Positions 53,036 to 62,049 are shown, counted from the stretch's first letter. The stretch is DNA of 64,000 nt from an uncultured Pontibacter sp. (GCA_947499125.1 CANMMP010000001.1:806001-870000); one strand, 5' to 3'. The notes: a model not told the origin generated them from the sequence alone. Program-made: numbers and translations.

Positions 53036-54607
53036 ATGCACCAGAACTACCACTTCTTACAGCATTTAGCAACTGAGCTAGGCCATAAACTGGCTGGCAT
53101 GGAGGTGGTTACCTGTTTCAGCCAGAACAAGGATGAGCTGGTGATCGGTTTTGCTGATACACAGGAAGAGATTTATATACGGGCAGCACTTACATCGCAT
53201 TTTTCGGCACTCTCCTTCCCTACCGAGTTTAAGCGGGCGCGCGCCAACAGCGTTAACCTTTTTAAACAGATGATCGGGCAAACGGTGGAAGGCATTGTAC
53301 AACACCTGAACGAACGAAGCTTTTACCTGCAGCTTTCCAACGATATGGTTCTGCTGTTCAAGCTGTTCGGTAACCGGTCTAACATTGTGCTGTACCAGCA
53401 TGGCGAGCCACTGCACCTTTTCCATAAAAAATTTGCCGCCGATGCCGATCTCGATCCTTTAGAGATGCACCGGCCATTGGCTCAGAATAAAGCCGCCTTT
53501 CTGGAAGCTGAAGGAAATCTGCGGAAACTATACCCTACTTTCGGTGAGCTCCTGCACGATTACCTGGAACAGCAAAGCTATAGTTCGGCCAACCCCGATA
53601 GCAAATGGGAAATGGTGCAGCAGTTACTGGAGAAGCTCGAAGATCCGGAGGCTTATTACATTGTCAGGTATAAAGAGAAACTTAGGTTATCGATGGTGCA
53701 GCTAGGAGAAGTAGTTTATACTTACCCGGCCCCGATGGAAGCTCTGAACGCTTATGTACGGCTATACTTTTCCGAGACTGGATTTGTGCAGCAGTACGAG
53801 CAGACAAAACTGCAACTGAGCAAACGCCTGCGCGGTTCGCAAGCGGTGCTGGCCCAAGCAACGCAGCAGTTGGAGGAGATGCGCCATAACCGCTCTTATA
53901 GCCAGACTGCCGATGTTTTGATGGCCAACCTCACCAACATTTCGCCACAGGCTACCGAGGTTATACTTTACGACTTTTATACCGACCAGAACCGCACCTA
54001 TACTTTAAAACGCAACGAAACACCCCAGAAACAGGCCGAGAAACTATACCGCAAAGCCAAGAACCAGCACCTCGAAATAAAGCAGCTCGAAGAGAAAGCC
54101 GAGCGTAAAATGGAAGAGATCATTTTACTGGAAGATGCCTTGCAGGCTTTAACTGAAGTAGAGAACTATAAAGAACTGAAGGTATACCTGCGCGAGCATA
54201 ACCATTTGCTATCCTCTAAAAAGCAGGCGCAGCAACAATCGCCGTTTAAAATTTTTGAAACCGAGGGTTATAAAATATTGGTAGGCAAAAGCTCGCAGAA
54301 CAACGACGAACTGACTCAGCGCCATACTTATAAAGAAGATATGTGGCTGCATGCCAAAGATGTTTCGGGTTCGCATGTGGTTATAAAGCACCAGGCCGGC
54401 AAAACTATACCTAACACTGTTCTGGAAAAAGCTGCTCAGTTGGCTGCTTATTACTCTAAACGCAAGCAGGATTCGCTTTGCCCGGTTATCTATACCCCTA
54501 AAAAATGGGTGCGTAAATCAAAAGGCGCGCCAGCAGGGGCTGTAGTAGTAGAGCGCGAAAAAGTGTTGCTGGTAAAACCGGAAAATCCTTTCGAGAAAAG
54601 AAAATAG
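53036..54607 (+). CDS. rqcH: NFACT family ribosome rescue factor (RqcH-like)
   Basis: The 523-residue protein has an NFACT-N domain (1-180: YHFLQHLATELGHKL, LFKLFGNRSNIVLY), a helical coiled-coil middle (LSKRLRGSQAVLAQATQQLE; AEKLYRKAKNQHLEIKQLEE), and a C-terminal NFACT-R domain (DMWLHAKDVSGSHVVIK, KKWVRKSKGAPAGAV). RqcH binds stalled large subunits and recruits tRNA-Ala to add C-terminal alanine tails that mark broken proteins. The family is also called FbpA. Start ATG at 53036. Confidence 0.88.
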   Translation: MHQNYHFLQHLATELGHKLAGMEVVTCFSQNKDELVIGFADTQEEIYIRAALTSHFSALSFPTEFKRARANSVNLFKQMIGQTVEGIVQHLNERSFYLQLSNDMVLLFKLFGNRSNIVLYQHGEPLHLFHKKFAADADLDPLEMHRPLAQNKAAFLEAEGNLRKLYPTFGELLHDYLEQQSYSSANPDSKWEMVQQLLEKLEDPEAYYIVRYKEKLRLSMVQLGEVVYTYPAPMEALNAYVRLYFSETGFVQQYEQTKLQLSKRLRGSQAVLAQATQQLEEMRHNRSYSQTADVLMANLTNISPQATEVILYDFYTDQNRTYTLKRNETPQKQAEKLYRKAKNQHLEIKQLEEKAERKMEEIILLEDALQALTEVENYKELKVYLREHNHLLSSKKQAQQQSPFKIFETEGYKILVGKSSQNNDELTQRHTYKEDMWLHAKDVSGSHVVIKHQAGKTIPNTVLEKAAQLAAYYSKRKQDSLCPVIYTPKKWVRKSKGAPAGAVVVEREKVLLVKPENPFEKRK

Positions 54608-54634
54608 CCGTAACTCGCTAGAGCTACGGCTATC
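54604..54634. terminator. hairpin between rqcH and tRNA-Leu
   Basis: ATAGCCGTAACTC pairs with GAGCTACGGCTAT (12 of 13), loop GCTA. It overlaps the rqcH stop region and lies 6 bases past the 3' end of the opposing tRNA. Confidence 0.65.
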
Positions 54635-54640
54635 GTAAAG

Positions 54641-54722
54641 TGCGCGCGGGGAGATTCGAACTCCCACACCCGAAGGCACCACCCCCTCAAGATGGCGTGT
54701 CTACCAGTTTCACCACGTGCGC
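54641..54722 (-). tRNA. tRNA-Leu (anticodon GAG)
   Basis: An 82-base class II tRNA on the minus strand: acceptor GCGCACG, D loop AACTGGTAGA, anticodon stem CCATC/GGTGG with loop TTGAGGG, long variable arm, T arm GGGAGTTCGAATCTCCC. The fifth acceptor pair is A-C rather than Watson-Crick, and no CCA is encoded. Confidence 0.92.
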
Positions 54723-55092
54723 AGGTAAAAGGTGGATGCAAAAGTAAACAGCTGCCTGCATATATGCAAATCCCATTTTAAGTTAAATCAGATAAGTTTT
54801 TGGCCATCCCGTGCCAGGCATTTCTGTATACTCTCAAAAGCTAAAACTATAGTTTAAGTACAATTAAAAGCTAAAAATGGCAGACATAAAAACACCTTTT
54901 ATAAAGTCGCCACATATAGCGCATCTTTAGAACTATTTTAGCTGATAAAGGTGTTCCCCTTCAAGCAAACAACTTATCGGTGCAGCTGTTTATAGTTTTT
55001 GTTAGGACTTTACAAAGCCAACGCGTAACTTTAAAGCAATAACCAGGAAAGTGTTTGCTGATTAGCTCAAAGGTAAAAGTACAAAAGAACAT
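54723..55092. other. 370-base gap before the ABC transporter
   Basis: No gene was seen. It holds an AAACTATAGTTT palindrome (54844-54855) flanked by two AAAAGCTAAAA words, and a mostly AT-rich leader. A promoter for the ABC genes is expected here but was not pinned down. Confidence 0.4.
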
Positions 55093-55854
55093 ATGAGTAT
55101 AGCGATAAAAGGATTAACAAAAGCATTTGGCAAAAAGCAAGTGCTCCATGACCTTGACTTAACTATAGAAAGTGGCCAGTGCTATTGTTTATTAGGTAAG
55201 AATGGGGTTGGAAAAAGTACTTTTCTGAATGCTATACTTGATCTCATTAACCCGGATAGCGGCCTGATCGAGCTTTATGGCAAAAACTACCAGCAACATT
55301 CCCTGGAAGTAAAACAGAACCTGGGTGCCCTGTGCGAAGATAACCCGCTGATAGAAGAATTTACCGGCCTGGAATACCTGAACTTTGTTTCGAAACTATA
55401 CCAGTTGCCTACTGCCGATGCCGCAGAGCGCATTAAAAGCCTTACAAACTACTTTTTTACCGACCAGGAGTCGCTGCATAAAAACATTGCGGGCTACTCT
55501 ACCGGCATGAAAAAGAAGATAGGCATTGTGGCAGCTATACTTCATAAACCACAAGTGCTTATACTGGATGAGCCTTTCACGGGCCTTGACCCAATTGCTG
55601 CACAATTGTTGGTAAAGCTTATCCGCAACTATGCTACGCCAAACCGTGTGGTGCTTATCTCGTCGCATGACCTGAATTATGTAGAGCGTATTGCCACGCA
55701 CATTGGCGTACTGAACGATGGGCAGCTAATGTATAACGGATCGCTGCAGGAGTTTACCATGAACGGTGAAAACCTGATAGACCAGGCGCTTTTCCAGTTG
55801 CTTACTCCGCACCACCAAACCGCCGAAGCCGACTTCGACTGGATGCTTAGTTAA
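55093..55854 (+). CDS. ABC transporter ATP-binding protein
   Basis: The 253-residue ATPase has Walker A GKNGVGKST (about 35-43), Q-loop region, signature YSTGMKKKIGI, Walker B VLILDEPFTGLDP, and H-loop SSHDLNYVE. The type matches DrrA/NatA-like exporters. It is followed 62 bases later by a polytopic membrane protein that is its likely permease. Substrate is unknown. Confidence 0.9.
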   Translation: MSIAIKGLTKAFGKKQVLHDLDLTIESGQCYCLLGKNGVGKSTFLNAILDLINPDSGLIELYGKNYQQHSLEVKQNLGALCEDNPLIEEFTGLEYLNFVSKLYQLPTADAAERIKSLTNYFFTDQESLHKNIAGYSTGMKKKIGIVAAILHKPQVLILDEPFTGLDPIAAQLLVKLIRNYATPNRVVLISSHDLNYVERIATHIGVLNDGQLMYNGSLQEFTMNGENLIDQALFQLLTPHHQTAEADFDWMLS

Positions 55855-55916
55855 TTAGGAGCTCAAAATAAGCTTTTGACTTAAGACATCTGATTCTAAA
55901 CCCTTAATTACCATAA

Positions 55917-57275
55917 ATGGATCTAATACTGTTCTCGCTGAATGCGAGGTTAGACGGATTTTTCAGACAGAACAAACTGCAGCGCGTGCTTTTACTCGGT
56001 GGCGGTATTGTATTGTCTGGTTTTTACGGCTGGCTTTTCTCGTATTTACTGGAGCAGGCCCGTACTACCGGCGACACAAGCGTTTCCGAAGTTATAGGCT
56101 ACATTAACCTCTTTGTGCTGGGCATTACTATTATCCGTGGTTTTTTCCCGGCTTATGTACCCAAACTCGATCTTATACCTAAGTTATACCCTATAAAACC
56201 ATTAAAGCGTTTCTGGGTAGAGCTGCCTGTCGAGTTGTTTTCGCCATTCAATTTTATACTTGTAAACTTCCTGTTCCTGCTTTTTATACTGGCGCCTGAG
56301 TATACTTTTATGCACCTGTTGCAAAGTATAATGGTGTTGCTTACAGCCCATGTAACCAAGCGCTCGCTGCAGGTTATGGTGGAGCGTAAAATGCGTTGGC
56401 TGCACATCAATTTTCTATCGGCGGTGGTGCTGGGCGCTGCGTTTGTTGCCTTGCAGGTTCGTTTACCTATGTATAACCCGGCCAGCAGTTGGTTCGACCT
56501 AGTGGTGCACATGGCTGCTTTGGGCGCTTTCCTGGGAGCAAACTATTTCCTGGAGCTGGCAGCTTTTGAGCCGAAACGAAAGGTAGTGAACTATAGCCAC
56601 AATAAACACCGCAGCCTGAGCTGGCGACTGTTCAAAAACTCAAAGCAAGCGCGCCAGTTGTTGCTGTTCGGGCTCGGGCTTAAACTGATCATACTTGGTG
56701 CTGATGCGGCCGTTTTCACTGCCAAAGGCATCCATATCTACGATAAAAACCTGACGATCTGGATCTTCTTCGGACCGGCCATTATCTATAGTTATGTGTT
56801 CAACAACACCTGGGGCTTTTATAAGAACCTATGGTTAACGGTAGAACGAGCCAATGGCAGCGCTAAAGATTTCTTTAAAGCCAGCCTGATACCGTTGCGT
56901 GTACCATTGCTGCTGGATGCCGCTATACTTGCTGCTTATGTGGCTTTCTTCAACCACCAGGATGCCGTTTTTATACTTGTGATGTATGTTGCTACCGTGC
57001 TGGTGCTTACGCCATTGGGTATACTTGCCTCGTTTGTGAGCCCTAAAGTGGTAAAAGGCAGTATGATGAGCTTCAGCGCGAAAACATCTTACCTGTATAA
57101 TATGCTGTCGCTGTTACTGGTTGGCTTGTTGCTATTGCCGCTGCTGCACCCGCTACTATACTTACTTTACCCCGTCCTTATACTTATAGCCATCCTGGCG
57201 ATGGTTGCCGTACTTAAGCAGAACCGGCAATATAAGCACGAGCTTTTTGGCAGGCTTTTTAAAGCTGATGCCTAA
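55917..57275 (+). CDS. DUF5687-like membrane protein, probable ABC permease partner
   Basis: The 452-residue protein has about ten membrane helices and no soluble domain. It begins MDLILFSLNARLDGFFRQNK and ends in a basic tail. The layout recalls the ABC-2/DUF5687 permeases of Bacteroidota. It follows the ATP-binding gene on the same strand. Its coding sequence is very dense in TATACTT words, mainly at Ile-Leu pairs written ATA CTT. Confidence 0.75.
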   Translation: MDLILFSLNARLDGFFRQNKLQRVLLLGGGIVLSGFYGWLFSYLLEQARTTGDTSVSEVIGYINLFVLGITIIRGFFPAYVPKLDLIPKLYPIKPLKRFWVELPVELFSPFNFILVNFLFLLFILAPEYTFMHLLQSIMVLLTAHVTKRSLQVMVERKMRWLHINFLSAVVLGAAFVALQVRLPMYNPASSWFDLVVHMAALGAFLGANYFLELAAFEPKRKVVNYSHNKHRSLSWRLFKNSKQARQLLLFGLGLKLIILGADAAVFTAKGIHIYDKNLTIWIFFGPAIIYSYVFNNTWGFYKNLWLTVERANGSAKDFFKASLIPLRVPLLLDAAILAAYVAFFNHQDAVFILVMYVATVLVLTPLGILASFVSPKVVKGSMMSFSAKTSYLYNMLSLLLVGLLLLPLLHPLLYLLYPVLILIAILAMVAVLKQNRQYKHELFGRLFKADA

Positions 57276-57381
57276 ACCCGTGATCTGCCGTATACTTAAA
57301 GTAACTCACGTAAACTTTATACGTTGAGCAGACTTTTGCCCTATACATGCTTTGCTATAAAGCACTTTATACTTCTCCCTT

Positions 57382-57777
57382 ATGGATTTTGATTATGATG
57401 CCTTTTTAGAACGTCTTCAAAAAACTGCCACATCAAAGGATGAGGCAACACAGGAGGTCTATAATGAGATCCGGAAAGCTGAAGGCCAGAAAGTTGGTTT
57501 CCTGAATCAGGCAATTGAAAACCCTGACTTTTACAAATACCTTAGCAACCAGGCTGATAGCTATATCACTTACCTGAAAGTGCTGCACAATAAAATAGCC
57601 CCGGACAAAAATCTTAATGAGCAGCCTGATGAACAAACTTATAAACAGGATGCTGCCTTTATCGACCGGACTCTTGTGCTGGTAAAGCACCTCGAGGAAA
57701 TAGAAAGTAAAAGACTGGGCAAGCCTACCGATTACATGCCTAAAGGCAAACTTGGCAACTCCGACGAAGACCTCTAA
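57382..57777 (+). CDS. unknown helical protein, 131 aa
   Basis: A charged, mostly helical soluble protein (FLERLQKTATSKDEATQEVY ... LVLVKHLEEIESKRLG) with no cysteines, signal or known motif. ATG start follows CTTCTCCCTT. No partner is apparent: 106 bases separate it from the permease gene and 100 from the SDR gene. Confidence 0.65.
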   Translation: MDFDYDAFLERLQKTATSKDEATQEVYNEIRKAEGQKVGFLNQAIENPDFYKYLSNQADSYITYLKVLHNKIAPDKNLNEQPDEQTYKQDAAFIDRTLVLVKHLEEIESKRLGKPTDYMPKGKLGNSDEDL

Positions 57778-57877
57778 TCTATACATAAAGCCTTACCTGA
57801 TACCTGAACTCCCGAAGCTTGTTCTTCCTTCCTGAAAATCTTGGTTATCTTTGCAGCTATAGTCAGAGAGAAATCAG

Positions 57878-58684
57878 ATGAAAGATAAAGTTGTATTGAT
57901 CACCGGTGGTACGTCAGGTATAGGCAAAGCATGTGCTTTTGCGTTTGGTAAGGCAGGCGCTAAAGTAGTTGTATCAGGGCGAAACCAGCAAAACCTTGAC
58001 CAGACAAGCCATGAACTTAGCGCAGCAGGTATAGCCAATGCATCAGTCAATGCGGATGTGAGCAAAGAAGAAGATTGCAAGCGCATGGTGCAGGAAACTA
58101 TAGACCGTTTTGGTAAACTTGATGTACTAATAAACAATGCCGGTATTTCGATGCGTGCCCTGTTCCAGGACCTGGACCTTGATGTGATCCGGAAGGTGAT
58201 GGATATTAACTTTTGGGGAACTGTGTATACGACCAAGTTCGCGTTGCCTTACATCATGCAAACCAAAGGTTCTGTCATCGGGATTTCGTCTATTGCTGGC
58301 TATCGTGGGTTGCCTGCCCGTACAGGGTACTCGGCTTCCAAGTTTGCCATGCACGGCTTCCTCGAAACCCTCCGTACCGAAATGCTGCACAAAGGCGTTC
58401 ACGTTTTAGTGGCTTGCCCTGGATTTACGGCATCGAACATACGCAACACAGCACTGGCTGCTAATGGCCAACAGCAAGGCGAATCGCCGCGCGACGAAGG
58501 CAACATGATGACAGCCGAAGAAGTGGCAGACCAGATATTGAAAGCAACTATAAAACGTAAACGCGACCTGGTCATGACCTTCCAGGGGAAATTGACCGTA
58601 TTCCTGAACAAGTGGTTCCCGGGCCTGACTGATAAGTTAGTATACAACCACATGGCAAAAGAAAAAGACTCGCCGCTTAGCTAA
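57878..58684 (+). CDS. short-chain dehydrogenase/reductase
   Basis: The 268-residue SDR has the NAD(P)-binding TGGTSGIGKA (9-18), NNAG, catalytic Ser in ISSIAGYRG, and YSASK with Tyr and Lys. GR after the second strand (VVSGRN) suggests NADP preference. The C-terminal 60 residues (KWFPGLTDKLVYNHMAK) resemble DHRS7-type/lipid-metabolism SDRs. Substrate unknown. The pseudouridine synthase gene follows after 62 bases. Confidence 0.88.
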   Translation: MKDKVVLITGGTSGIGKACAFAFGKAGAKVVVSGRNQQNLDQTSHELSAAGIANASVNADVSKEEDCKRMVQETIDRFGKLDVLINNAGISMRALFQDLDLDVIRKVMDINFWGTVYTTKFALPYIMQTKGSVIGISSIAGYRGLPARTGYSASKFAMHGFLETLRTEMLHKGVHVLVACPGFTASNIRNTALAANGQQQGESPRDEGNMMTAEEVADQILKATIKRKRDLVMTFQGKLTVFLNKWFPGLTDKLVYNHMAKEKDSPLS

Positions 58685-58746
58685 TACACTGGTTGCTGCG
58701 CAAAGCCGAACTATACTTACTATAACGCTTATCTAAAATATATACG

Positions 58747-59436
58747 TTGAGATACATCATCCTGAACAAACCGTACGAAGTGCTTACCCAATTTACAGAT
58801 GAGACCGGGCGCGCTACCCTGAAGGATTTTGTGAACGTACCAGACATTTACCCCGTTGGCCGCCTCGACTACGACAGCGAAGGACTTGTTTTGCTTACAG
58901 ATGATAAAGCGCTGCAGCACCGTCTCTCCGACCCTAAGTTTAAGATAGAGAAAACTTATTGGGTGCAGGTTGATGGGGCTCCAACCGAAGAAGCCCTGCA
59001 GGAATTGCGCCGTGGCGTAACTATAAAAGGAGTAAAAACAGCACCTGCCAAAGCACAGATATTAAACCCGGAACCCGAAGTATGGGAAAGGTCCACCCCA
59101 ATTCGTTACCGGAAAGAGATACCAACCACCTGGGTCGAAATTAAGATATCGCAGGGCATGAACCGACAGGTGCGCCGCATGACAGCAGCCATAGGTTACC
59201 CAACCTTAAGATTGATAAGACCAGCTATCGGCCCATTAACCTTAGGAGAGTTACAACCCGGCGAGTACCGCGACCTGACCGCTGATGAAGTAAGCCAGCT
59301 AAAGACCCTGACAGCAGGCAGCAGCACTGTAAAACCATTTAAAAAGAAATCAACCGGAGGCCGCCACTACGACAGCCGGAACAATTCCAGCCGCAGGAAA
59401 ACCATCCCCCGCAAAGGAAACAACGAAGACCTATAG
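58747..59436 (+). CDS. 23S rRNA pseudouridine synthase, RluE/RsuA-like
   Basis: The 229-residue RsuA-family enzyme lacks an S4 domain, as in RluE. Catalytic block GRLDYDSEGLVLLT with the Asp, KTYWVQVDG, and NRQVRRMTAAIGYPTLRLIR. It converts a uridine in 23S rRNA to pseudouridine. The start is TTG at 58747: the family begins at YIILNKPYEVLTQF and no ATG is upstream in frame. The C-terminal 35 residues are a basic Ser/Arg/Lys tail. Confidence 0.88.
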   Translation: MRYIILNKPYEVLTQFTDETGRATLKDFVNVPDIYPVGRLDYDSEGLVLLTDDKALQHRLSDPKFKIEKTYWVQVDGAPTEEALQELRRGVTIKGVKTAPAKAQILNPEPEVWERSTPIRYRKEIPTTWVEIKISQGMNRQVRRMTAAIGYPTLRLIRPAIGPLTLGELQPGEYRDLTADEVSQLKTLTAGSSTVKPFKKKSTGGRHYDSRNNSSRRKTIPRKGNNEDL

Positions 59437-59470
59437 CCGCTTAAGCTTAGAAGTATAGGTTAGCCTGCAA

Positions 59471-60433
59471 CTATACATTAATAATATGCTGCACAATTTT
59501 AACGGCATGTTCGCGGGAATTCTCTATGAACCAGACACGGGTATCCATGCCGCCGCACACTACACCAGCCAGGTAAATACGGGGCATATTGGTTTCCATA
59601 GTTTCGGGGTTATGGGTAGGTTGTTTCAGGTCGTCGTTGCTTAGGTTTATACCCAGCTTTTTCAGGAACGTAAAGTTTGGCTGGTAGCCGGTCATGGCCA
59701 GTACAAAATCGTTGGCTATAGTTTGTACGCCTTCGGGTGTCTGTATATCCACTTCCTTGTCACGTATTTCCAGCAACGCAGCATTAAAATACGCTTTTAT
59801 CTCGCCTTCCTTTATACGGTTCTCCAGGTCAGGTTTTACCCAGTATTTTATACTTCCGAGCTCCGGCTGGCGTACTGCTAATGTTACATCGGCACCTCGG
59901 CGGTAAGTTTCCAGGGCTACATCGGCAGCAGAATTATTGGCTCCTACAACCAGTACTTTTTGTTTATAGTAATAATGCGGGTCGTGATAATAGTGGCGCA
60001 CTTTGGGTAGCTCCTCCCCTTTTATACCCAGCAGGTTGGGTATATCGTAAAAGCCGGTGGCAACTATAACATGGCGGGTTTTATACTCCCCTGTGCTGGT
60101 GCTTACTTTATACTTTTCCTCTTCATCGGGTACAACGGCCAGCACTTCTTCAAACAGGTTTATATTGAGTTCGGTGTTTTCCGCAACTTTACGGTAATAT
60201 TCCAGCGCTTCGGGGCGGTTTGGTTTCGGGAGGATGCTCGGGAACGGGTAACCGCCAATTTCCAGCCTGTCTGAAGTAGAGAAGAAGGTCATGTTTAGCG
60301 GGTAATGGTACAGCGAATTCACGATGCAGCCTTTCTCCACGATCAGGTAAGTTAAGCCTGCTTTTTTAGCCTCCAGGCCGCATGCCAACCCAATCGGGCC
60401 TCCTCCTATTATTAGTACATCGTATGTCTCCAA
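59471..60433 (-). CDS. ypdA: YpdA family bacillithiol disulfide reductase
   Basis: This 320-residue FAD/NAD(P) oxidoreductase has the FAD motif IIGGGPIGLACGLEAKKAG, YPLNMTFFSTSDRLEIGGYP (characteristic of YpdA), a second nucleotide motif VLVVGANNSAADVALE, and MTGYQPNFTFLKKLGI. YpdA uses NADPH to reduce bacillithiol disulfide. It has no CxxC redox pair, as expected. The start is TTG at 60433. Its presence suggests a bacillithiol-using cell, relevant to the DinB-like gene in the arsenic cluster. Confidence 0.88.
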   Translation of the reverse strand: METYDVLIIGGGPIGLACGLEAKKAGLTYLIVEKGCIVNSLYHYPLNMTFFSTSDRLEIGGYPFPSILPKPNRPEALEYYRKVAENTELNINLFEEVLAVVPDEEEKYKVSTSTGEYKTRHVIVATGFYDIPNLLGIKGEELPKVRHYYHDPHYYYKQKVLVVGANNSAADVALETYRRGADVTLAVRQPELGSIKYWVKPDLENRIKEGEIKAYFNAALLEIRDKEVDIQTPEGVQTIANDFVLAMTGYQPNFTFLKKLGINLSNDDLKQPTHNPETMETNMPRIYLAGVVCGGMDTRVWFIENSREHAVKIVQHIINV

Positions 60434-60544
60434 AGCTTTTCTTTTTTCAACAGCTATACGCAGTTTAGGTTTTGAGTTTATACTTCCGCCTCCCCACCTT
60501 TTCTAACTTTTTAACCCACGGAATGACACATTCACTAAATATTA

Positions 60545-60623
60545 TGTAAAGACATTAACACAAAAAGTAAAATAAACTTGATTTTTGTAAAACAAGCTTT
60601 ACATTTGTAAAGTATTCTTTACA
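60545..60623. promoter_or_regulatory. operator array of TGTAAA/TTTACA half-sites
   Basis: Half-sites TGTAAAG (60545), TGTAAAA (60586), CTTTACA (60597), TGTAAAG (60606) and CTTTACA (60617). The last three make two overlapping perfect palindromes, CTTTACA-TT-TGTAAAG and TGTAAAG-TATT-CTTTACA. They end 15 bases before the first gene of the membrane-protein/XRE pair, so autoregulation by the XRE protein is likely. Confidence 0.7.
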
Positions 60624-60637
60624 TAAGATCATTTCTC

Positions 60638-61108
60638 ATGAAAACACGTTTCCTTTTTCCGTACCGGTATAAAATACTGGGCTGGATACTGCTGGTGCCT
60701 TCGGTTATACTTGGCGTGCTGGCTATACTTTCTGATGTGGCTCTTTTTGAGCTCGACACTTCGGTATTTGCATTGTACGATGGCGGCATATTTGATACTG
60801 CAAAAGCGTTCAGGCTTATTGAGAACAACATTTTTGATGAAGTGATAGCCATTGCCGCTATAGTTGGTGGTGTGCTGGCAGCCTTCTCCCGCGAAAAGAA
60901 CGAAGACGAGTACATTGCCCAGATCAGGCTGGAGTCGTTGCTTTGGGCAACTTACATTAACTATGGGTTCCTGCTGTTTTCGGTAGTGTTTATTTATGGC
61001 ATAGCCTTTTACCAGGTATTGCTACTGAATATGCTTACCGTGCTGCTCATTTTCCTGATCCGGTTCAATTTTATACTTTACTGCTCCACTAAAGCCTCTT
61101 ATGCATGA
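60638..61108 (+). CDS. membrane protein partnered with an XRE regulator
   Basis: The 156-residue protein has four predicted helices (WILLVPSVILGVLAILSDVA; EVIAIAAIVGGVLAAF; YINYGFLLFSVVFIYGIAFY; NMLTVLLIFLIRFNFILY) and a short charged loop. It overlaps the next gene by ATGA. Such small four-helix proteins with an XRE repressor are a recurrent pair in this phylum. Function is unknown. Confidence 0.8.
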   Translation: MKTRFLFPYRYKILGWILLVPSVILGVLAILSDVALFELDTSVFALYDGGIFDTAKAFRLIENNIFDEVIAIAAIVGGVLAAFSREKNEDEYIAQIRLESLLWATYINYGFLLFSVVFIYGIAFYQVLLLNMLTVLLIFLIRFNFILYCSTKASYA

Positions 61109-61305
61109 AAAACACATTAAAAGTGCAGCGGGCTATACATAATTTTACGCAGGAAGAACTGGCAAAAAGGATAGGCGTAAGCCGCCAGACCATAAACGCG
61201 ATGGAGCTTAGTAAATATGTGCCCTCCACGGTGCTAGCACTTAAAATTGCCCGCGTTTTTGGGCTCAAAGTAGAAGATATCTTTACCCTGGAAGAAGAAG
61301 ATTAA
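61105..61305 (+). CDS. XRE family helix-turn-helix regulator
   Basis: The 66-residue protein is a bare HTH: QEELAKRIGVSRQTINAMEL (about 15-34), then KIARVFGLKVEDIFTLEEED. The YozG/Cro-like type has no ligand domain. Its ATG overlaps the stop of the membrane-protein gene (ATGA), so translation is coupled. It probably binds the TGTAAA palindromes at 60545-60623. Confidence 0.92.
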   Translation: MKNTLKVQRAIHNFTQEELAKRIGVSRQTINAMELSKYVPSTVLALKIARVFGLKVEDIFTLEEED

Positions 61306-61308
61306 TGT

Positions 61309-61340
61309 TTATGCCGGGTTGTCAGTTCAACCCGGCATAA
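61309..61340. terminator. bidirectional terminator
   Basis: A perfect 13-base stem TTATGCCGGGTTG/CAACCCGGCATAA, loop TCAGTT, between the XRE gene and the convergent barrel gene. No long U tract. Confidence 0.75.
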
Positions 61341-61341
61341 G

Positions 61342-61947
61342 CTAAATGGAGAATCCTAGAGCTATCGAAAAAGCACGCCCTTTGCCTTCGGCATCATCGC
61401 CATTCAGCACCGTGCTAAAGCCATAATGGTACATCAGGTCCAGCGAAATAAACCTGATATCGGCTCCTACTCCGGCATTTAAAGCAAATTGCGCATTCCT
61501 GACATTCTTGCGCCTTAAATCCAAGAAATTATCTTTTACGCCAACATTAAAGGTAAAGGCAGGCCCGGCATAGTAGCGCACATACGATATTATTCTGCCA
61601 TCAAACTCTGACCGGTAACCTATCAACACAGGCACCCGCAGGTAACGGGCCACAAAGGCATCACTTTCGCCGGGGCGAGGTTGCACGGTACGCACAATGT
61701 GGGTTTTATAGGTTACAAAATCCACACCTGGCTGCACAAAGAACCGGTCTCCGATCCTGCCGAAAAAGCCAAATTCGGTGCCTAAGCCAACATCACTTTC
61801 CTGCAGGCCAGGGTCATCCGAAATGTTAAACAAATTTATACCTGCCTTGGCTCCTATGCGCAGCGTCGGCTCATCGTCCTGGGCCATGGCCGGCACAGTA
61901 CAAAGCGTAAGTATAAAAGCTGCAATTATGTGTAAATATTTTTTCAT
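61342..61947 (-). CDS. PorT-like outer-membrane beta-barrel protein
   Basis: ATG at 61947 was chosen; it gives a clean signal peptide (MKKYLHIIAAFILTLC ... AMAQ), while 61965 adds six residues. The 201-residue protein has the PorT-family opening RIGAKAGINLFNISD and FGFFGRIGDRFFVQPGVDF, then alternating strands to a final FSIALGFSI. It inserts in the outer membrane. Whether it serves type IX secretion or is a general barrel cannot be said. Confidence 0.82.
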   Translation of the reverse strand: MKKYLHIIAAFILTLCTVPAMAQDDEPTLRIGAKAGINLFNISDDPGLQESDVGLGTEFGFFGRIGDRFFVQPGVDFVTYKTHIVRTVQPRPGESDAFVARYLRVPVLIGYRSEFDGRIISYVRYYAGPAFTFNVGVKDNFLDLRRKNVRNAQFALNAGVGADIRFISLDLMYHYGFSTVLNGDDAEGKGRAFSIALGFSI

Positions 61948-62049
61948 AAGTATATGGTTATACAATTAAACAACTGTACTTTTAAAGTAATACAGGTTTA
62001 TAGTACTTAAACCCGTAAATAGCTATTTAGTTATACTTTGCGCTAACCT

